A DNA stretch of 64,000 nt from Myoxocephalus aenaeus (taxonomy: Eukaryota; Chordata; Actinopteri; Perciformes; Cottidae), in assembly GCA_038501785.1 (NCBI GenBank), contig JBAMJR010000140.1, positions 2,286,001 to 2,350,000 of the forward strand, in the 5' to 3' direction. Below the pieces are notes generated by a model, which saw only the letters and a list, made by a program, of their open reading frames with translations, was not told where the DNA came from and ran no database searches. The translations under genes were made by a program, and so were the position numbers. This document shows positions 59,017-64,000 of the stretch, piece after piece (positions within the stretch are counted from its first letter, which is position 1; the number at the start of each line of letters is the position of its first letter).

Positions 59017-59345
59017 AAAAAGTGAGTAAATGTAGTATTTAAACTAACAATGAGAATACAAAGCATACAGTAAACCTTAAATGACACAAACGAATGAGAC
59101 AATAGTTTGATTAAAAGAATAAACATTTATATAGATGCCTGTATGTATGCCTGCTTATATTTTGAGCGTCTTTCTTTTAAAAGCATATTCACTATTTCAA
59201 ATGAACACATGAATATAACACATTTCCATGATTTTTCCAAAACTTTTGGGATTTCTTTTTTTTTTTAAGGACTTTTCCAGGCCTGGAAATAACCATTTTA
59301 AAATTCCTTGACTTTTCCAGGTTTTCCATGACTGTAAGAACCCTG

Positions 59346-59922
59346 ACTACATGTGCATTTGGTTAAATGTTTGATAGTTAGGGCAAGACACCGCATCCCA
59401 TTTTCATCTGTTTGAGCTTTAGAAACCTCATTTGTGAGGCTTGAACTCGCTCGCTTCTTACTTTGGCAGTGACTTTGTCACCACTACACACACACATACA
59501 TAACTCTCCCTGTCCACATGGTTGGGCAGCGTTTTCTTCTGTATGACTTCTGGTGAATACGTGTCCGTGTTTGTGCACGTGTGTGCTGCTGGGATCGATA
59601 GAGTCAGTTGGGGAGTCCATCCTTCACTGCCCGATGATCAATATGGGATTATGGAGGAAAGCAAGGTCTGTCTCTTGCCTTCCCTCTCCTCTCAGGGACT
59701 GTTTAAGGGCCCTTGAAGACCAGGACAAACAGCAGGATGGAGAGCTTCAAGAGGTGTGCATAGGAAGCCTGTCGTCTGTTAGGAGTTCAAACAAGTGTGT
59801 AAGGAACACAACAAAAATCCTAATTCTTCAAACATCATGAGAACAAAGCTTTACCGGGATATCTAGATTACAGTATATTGTGGGGTACGTTAAGAACGCA
59901 TGCGTAAACACTAGAGATGCAG
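59346..59922. other. Intron, no gene seen
   Basis: Unique-looking; short CA/CATA run at 59486-59500. Confidence 0.5.
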
Positions 59923-59930
59923 ACACACAC

Positions 59931-60098
59931 TAGGGCTGTCAACGAATAATCGAAATTCGAATATATATTTGAATAGTTGTTAAAAACAGAATTTCGAATG
60001 TGAAAATTAATATTCGAATGTAAAAAAAAAAAAAAAAAGTATTTCGGAGGATAATTATCGTGAATCTGGCAACCCCCGCCGCGGCCGCGATGAAGTGT

Positions 60099-60129
<31 letters not shown>

Positions 60130-60249
60130 GGAGTGAACACCTAAACTGAAGAATTTTGTATTTACACATATATTCGAATATGTTCGAATATATGTGTTTT
60201 TTTAAAGGGAATATTCGAACGTCATTTTTTTGCAATTTTGACAGACCTA
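59931..60249 (+). mobile_element. hAT-like MITE, 319 bp, TTCGAATA-rich
   Basis: Ends TAGGGCTGTCAA and TTGACAGACCTA (inverse with one mismatch). Flanked by ACACACAC on both sides (59923-59930, 60250-60257), consistent with an 8-bp target duplication although CA-rich DNA weakens that evidence. The arms carry repeated TATTCGAAT motifs in both orientations. The interior has A16, a (GT)n run and an unbroken G-run at 60113-60131. Confidence 0.82.
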
Positions 60250-60257
60250 ACACACAC

Positions 60258-60966
60258 ATATAGGAGGACTATATGCAAGCATAGGTGCTTTCATATGGGA
60301 AGTAATGTCTTGTAAAGCTGCATTCATTCCCTCAACATACAGCTCTGTTCTCATGCATGTGTGTCCCCAGATGGCTGCCTCAGGTACATTACGTTGGTGT
60401 TTGTACCAAGTTATCATGTCAGAAAGCTTGCACAGTTTATCGCTACTATAAAGCCAAGAGGAGGCAAATATAAATGGAAAGGCATGTTGAGAGTAAATGA
60501 TTATTCTCCTTCTGAAGTACAGTAATCATGTTTCATGTCTTGTCTTTCTGCACAAAGCCCGCCAGTGGTTGTTCCTGACTGCAGTATGTCACTTATTCAG
60601 GTTTAAGACACACAGATCTTCAACCTGCCTATCTTAATCCCACAAAATAGTCACGTCAGACTCTTAGGGGAAGACATATCGGCTGCACTTCAGACATGCA
60701 GCACTAAACAAAACACAGACTTTTCTCATGACCGTACAGAGGGTAGTGTGTGTGTCATCGGTAGGTGAGGCCACACACACAGTCAGTGAGTGAATCAGGG
60801 CCGTTACAGTGTAGTGGTCTTTAAACAGGAGAGACACAGAGAGTAACTGACAGGGGACAATACAGCAGCTCACATGCCTTCAGTGTAGAGACAGACATTT
60901 ACACTAATGCATGTATACAGGACAGGGCTTCTGGCACAACAGAGCAATAATATCACAAACCATCAG

Positions 60967-60968
<2 letters not shown>
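60258..60968. other. Intron, no gene seen
   Basis: Unique-looking. Confidence 0.5.

Positions 60969-61028
<60 letters not shown>
60969..61028. repeat. (GT)n microsatellite, 30 units
   Basis: Perfect run; inverse (CA)n at 61141-61174. Confidence 0.98.
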
Positions 61029-61030
<2 letters not shown>

Positions 61031-61138
61031 CCTGATGGATGAGTGTCTTCAGAGATAAATGGGAGCCTATTATTCGTGCCTTTTATAGACAAACTCCCCA
61101 CTGACTTCCGAATGGGAATTGCACGCAGTCTTCCTGCA

Positions 61139-61140
<2 letters not shown>

Positions 61141-61174
<34 letters not shown>
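61141..61174. repeat. (CA)n microsatellite
   Basis: 17 units. Confidence 0.97.
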
Positions 61175-61177
<3 letters not shown>

Positions 61178-62401
61178 CCATAACGAGCTGCAACCGAGGG
61201 GCCCTAGGCTGTGGCACATCTGTTGTAGCGGAGACAAAAGGCGTTCATGCAGGGTCTCTCAAGATTCTCCATGTACACGGTACTGTACGCGCACATACAC
61301 ACTCACTGCATGTGATGAATGAGATTATATGTATTCCTGAACAAAAAGGGAAGGAGGACGTGGTGGAGGGGTCTTATGACAATTTTAACTAGAAATCCCT
61401 TCTGGGTAGAGCCATGGCTGAACACAAAGGCACACATTCTCTCAGACCGGCCCACTGACCTTCAGATACCCTCTGCAATGCACACAGCTTTTAGTATTCT
61501 TCCCCTTGACTGGAGGAGACAGGCGCAGGACGAAAGCATGGAGGCAGAGTCATTTTGCATAATAAAGACATAAATACTATTTCAATAAGGGTTAGGGGAG
61601 GTATGTGGAAGCTATTTTTCATCCTACCAGGGAAAATAATAGTGTATATATATATAGAGAGAGAGAGAGAGAAAGCTTTTTGTTGCCACAAATCTAAGAA
61701 AAGCTGGAAATATCAATTATGCTCTATTGTACAGACCATTTGACAATAAGGAAACTGCATGGGGGAAAGCATGCAGCCCTTCAGCACGTCTGTAAGCCTC
61801 CAGTATTGTAGCAGAGCGGGGCATAATCTGAAAAGGTCTTTGGCCTTTCCTCACGAGAAGAGAGGCGATGAGCGCACGCAGCCGCGGTGTTACGGAGGAC
61901 TCAGCCCTCTGTCTGCTACAATATGCCAATCTAGAGCGCTCCAAGCTGGGCTGAGCTCCCCTGGCACCGCCTCCGTTCCCTCCCCCGTGCCAGTGTCAAC
62001 TTCAGCTCGGTGCGGCGCCAGCCGCTCACGCCAGACTCAGTTTAGCGGGAGGCGATGCCCGCTCTCCACTCGAACCTTCGAACTGGGGTTCTGCTCTCCA
62101 TCCCGCGTCGCTTCCTTCTTTGCTTCGGTTGGATGCATCTTCTATTATTGGCTCTTCCTTTGTTCATTGTTCTTCTATTTTTTTCTTTGATTCTGTCTTG
62201 CTTGATTTCTCTCAAATGTTTCATTTTATGTGATTGACTTTTACTTTCTTCCTCTCTTTTTTTCAAATGCATTAAGTATGTGTTGGTTTAAGTTGTGTAC
62301 GCAGAGGTGCAGAATCCTTCAGCTAGCTCCTGCACCCAACTCACAGCTTTATTTATACCAACACACCATTCAAAGTCCTAACTAGCCTGGGGTATATCAT
62401 A
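61175..62401. other. Intron, no gene seen
   Basis: 61640-61670 is a TATA/GAGA compound repeat. 61860-62060 is GC- and CpG-richer than its flanks. The 143-codon frame at 61759-62190 has no recognisable domain. Confidence 0.5.
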
Positions 62402-62955
62402 TTCAATTCAATTCAGTTTATTTTATATAGCCCAACATCACAAATACAAGTTTGCCTCGGAGGGCTTTACAATCTGTACACATACGACATCCCTGTCCCG
62501 GGACCTCACATCGGATCAGGAATAACTCCCTGTAACAAGATTCGTTACCTCCGGGTCCCCCCCCCCCCCCAGCCCAAATGACACACGCAGTCGTTGATTC
62601 TGGTTGGCAATGACTTTATTGGGACCTGCGTTCCTTGCCCCTCGTTCCCCCACCTCTGACCATCTTCTGGCTTATATAGCCAAGACACCCAAAACACACC
62701 CACCCCCCCACACACACACAACCAATCTATTCCAGCTGAGGCCAATTAGGTCTCGTCCAGACACCTGTTCCCTGAGTCGCTTCTCCCCTCCCCCCTCTCC
62801 AGCTGAGCTAACCACGCCCCTGCCACCACACTCCCTAAATAAAGATAGTAAAAACCCTTTCACAGGGAAAAAGGGGAAGAAACCTGAGGGAGAGCAACAG
62901 AGGAGGATCCCTCTCCCCGGATGGACAGAAGCAATAGATGTCATGTGGCCAGAAT
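62402..62955 (-). mobile_element. Teleost retroposon 3' region, interrupted by a solo LTR
   Basis: Read on the minus strand: GGGAGAGGGATCCTCCTCTG, GTTTCTTCCCCTTTTTCCCTG, then after the LTR gap ATTCCTGATCCGATGTGAGG, TGTACAGATTGTAAAGCCC and TTGGGCTATATAAAATAAAC, ending in (TGAAT)n. From memory this is one of the most abundant teleost repeats, with the short repeat tail of a LINE or LINE-mobilised SINE. Family not assigned. It is split at 62531-62830. Confidence 0.72.
62531..62830 (-). mobile_element. Solo LTR, 300 bp
   Basis: On the plus strand the insert starts TGTAACAAGATTCG and ends GCCACCACA, so both strands read TG...CA. A 5-bp target duplication CTCCC flanks it (62526-62530 and 62831-62835). 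On the minus strand it has promoter and terminator anatomy: GGCTATATAAGCC (TATA box) and later CCAATAAAGTC (poly-A signal) in the right order. No internal retroelement sequence follows, so it is a solo LTR left by recombination between LTRs. LTR-retrotransposon or endogenous-retrovirus class cannot be told from the LTR alone. A C-run of 14 lies at 62557-62570. Confidence 0.88.
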
Positions 62956-64000
62956 GAATAACGTAACGGAGTTACAGCACATGCAATGAATATGACAGAA
63001 ATTATTCATATCACCTGTAATATATTATAATATATACTGGGGGGGGATCCCAACAACACAGGTGCATTCGTCCCCCCCCAATAAAAGTCAATGACTTGAA
63101 AAGGAGACATCACGTTAAGCTCAGGATGAAATATCTGGATGGCACCTTGCACACTAAGCAAGCTGGCAAGTTGGATGAGGCTCGGTCATGTAAAGGCTTC
63201 ATGATGTGCAGTTTATGAAGAGCAATGGGTGGGCAGCAACAACCACAACACATCAGACAGGAGAGACCGCTTCCATTGAACATTGTGCATTACTGTCACA
63301 TGACATAAACGTTTACTTTGAAGGACCACGAGAACCCAACCGGTCGACTGCACTATATGCCATGAGGCCATTTATATCTTTTGAATTGTCACCTGGCTGG
63401 CACCTGAATTTTGTGTTTCCTTTCACATAAATGAAGACATTTTCTTACACTTTAAGGTGCGAGATCGGGAGCATCGGGAACAGCTCTCAATATGTAATAC
63501 ACCTCACTTCACATTCTCTGCTCAGGTGGGCATTACTCCACTGTATCTTCACAAAGACAATAGCTTGTTTGCGGATACATCAATGTTCAGAATCTTGAAC
63601 ACAGCTCCTTTAAATTGATGCGTAAAAATCACCAGAATGCAGGAAATGAAGTGTTTGATGCTCTAAATAAAATATGAAATCCAACGCTTAATATGCATCA
63701 ACTCCAAAGTTAAGATGAAACTCGCTTGTAATAAACCAACCCAGTCTAAAACAGACCTTTGCCTTCCAAACGTCCATTTGAGAGCCAATTTTCAGACCTC
63801 ACCTTGGGGTGACTTTGGATCTGCGAGGGTAATTATATATGATTCTGAGGGAGGTAGTCAAGTGTTAAAAACAGCCGCTCATGGTCTGGAGACTCTTGAG
63901 ACAAAAGCTACAGAGGGATACTTGTCATGCAGAGGAGACACTCGCTTGGTTTAACAAGGAGCTGAGAGGCAGTGGGGTGAGAGAGAAATAGATCTATATT
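62956..64000. other. Intron, no gene seen
   Basis: G-run at 63040-63046 and C-run at 63072-63079. The rest is AT-rich unique-looking DNA without recognised exons. Confidence 0.5.

Larger units (their letters stand above)
58519..59345 (+). mobile_element. hAT-like transposon, copy B, split by a LINE insertion
   Basis: Same ends (CAGGGTTCATACAC and TAAGAACCCTG) and same interior as copy A at 2501-2929, including the shared stretch AATAGTTTGATTAAAAGAAT. It is interrupted after TGTAAACATG at 58608 and resumes at AAAAAGTGAGTAAATG at 59017. It also differs from copy A by a small replacement just before the insertion (ATTACCG in place of a longer AAACATTTTG-type stretch). A weak CTACA repeat flanks it; the target duplication is not clean. 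Confidence 0.88.

Noticed and set aside
62604..62957. 117-codon plus frame
   Set aside because: Lies antisense across a solo LTR and the retroposon tail.

Overview
The window looks like one long, almost entirely non-coding stretch of a teleost fish nuclear genome, probably a spiny-rayed (percomorph) species. The grounds are very long (CA/GT)n, (CT)n and (GAA)n microsatellites, several hAT-type DNA transposons typical of fish, short 5'-truncated LINE tails, and no bacterial-style gene packing. The organism call is inference from repeat style, not from a species marker.

Only one protein-coding segment is well supported: a 175-bp exon on the minus strand at 4471-4645. Its 58 complete codons match the segment of the cell-polarity scaffold Par-3 (PARD3) that ends the N-terminal oligomerisation domain and starts the linker before PDZ1. 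It has a pyrimidine-rich acceptor ending in CAG, a plausible branch point and a GTGAGT donor. The gene runs right to left, so 1-4470 is the start of the following intron and 4646-64000 is the preceding intron (at least 59 kb). I looked for the neighbouring coding exons and did not recognise them.

Layout: 1-4.5 kb is intron with a 382-bp hAT MITE (perfect 8-bp target duplication) and a second hAT-like element. 4.5-4.65 kb is the exon. 5.4 kb holds a dispersed fish repeat carrying a perfect oestrogen-response-element palindrome overlapping a DR1. 7.4 kb holds the first copy of a GCTAGC-rich foldback MITE. 8-29 kb is mostly unique-looking intron with microsatellites and possible conserved non-coding blocks. 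29.3-32.1 kb is a roughly mirror-symmetric GT/CA/[1.4-kb hAT with nested 181-bp MITE]/CA/GT block. 38.2-39.5 kb is a small transposon cluster: a hAT MITE with an internal 64-bp tandem duplication, the second foldback MITE copy and a tRNA-Trp-like relic. 44-46 kb is dense in TA, GT and GA repeats. 49.4-51 kb has a LINE-tail-like stretch and a TIR element. 55.5-57.9 kb is rich in CA/GT and GAA. 58.5-59.3 kb is a second copy of the 2.5-kb hAT-like family split by a 5'-truncated LINE. 59.9 kb has another hAT MITE. 62.4-62.95 kb is a retroposon tail containing a solo LTR.

Functionally the window is intronic scaffold of a polarity gene. Its visible content is transposon layering, long repeats able to form secondary structure in the pre-mRNA, and some possible regulatory blocks that need cross-species alignment. 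I found no CRISPR array, operon or complete second gene. TE superfamilies are assigned from terminal repeats and target-site duplications read directly; family names are not claimed.
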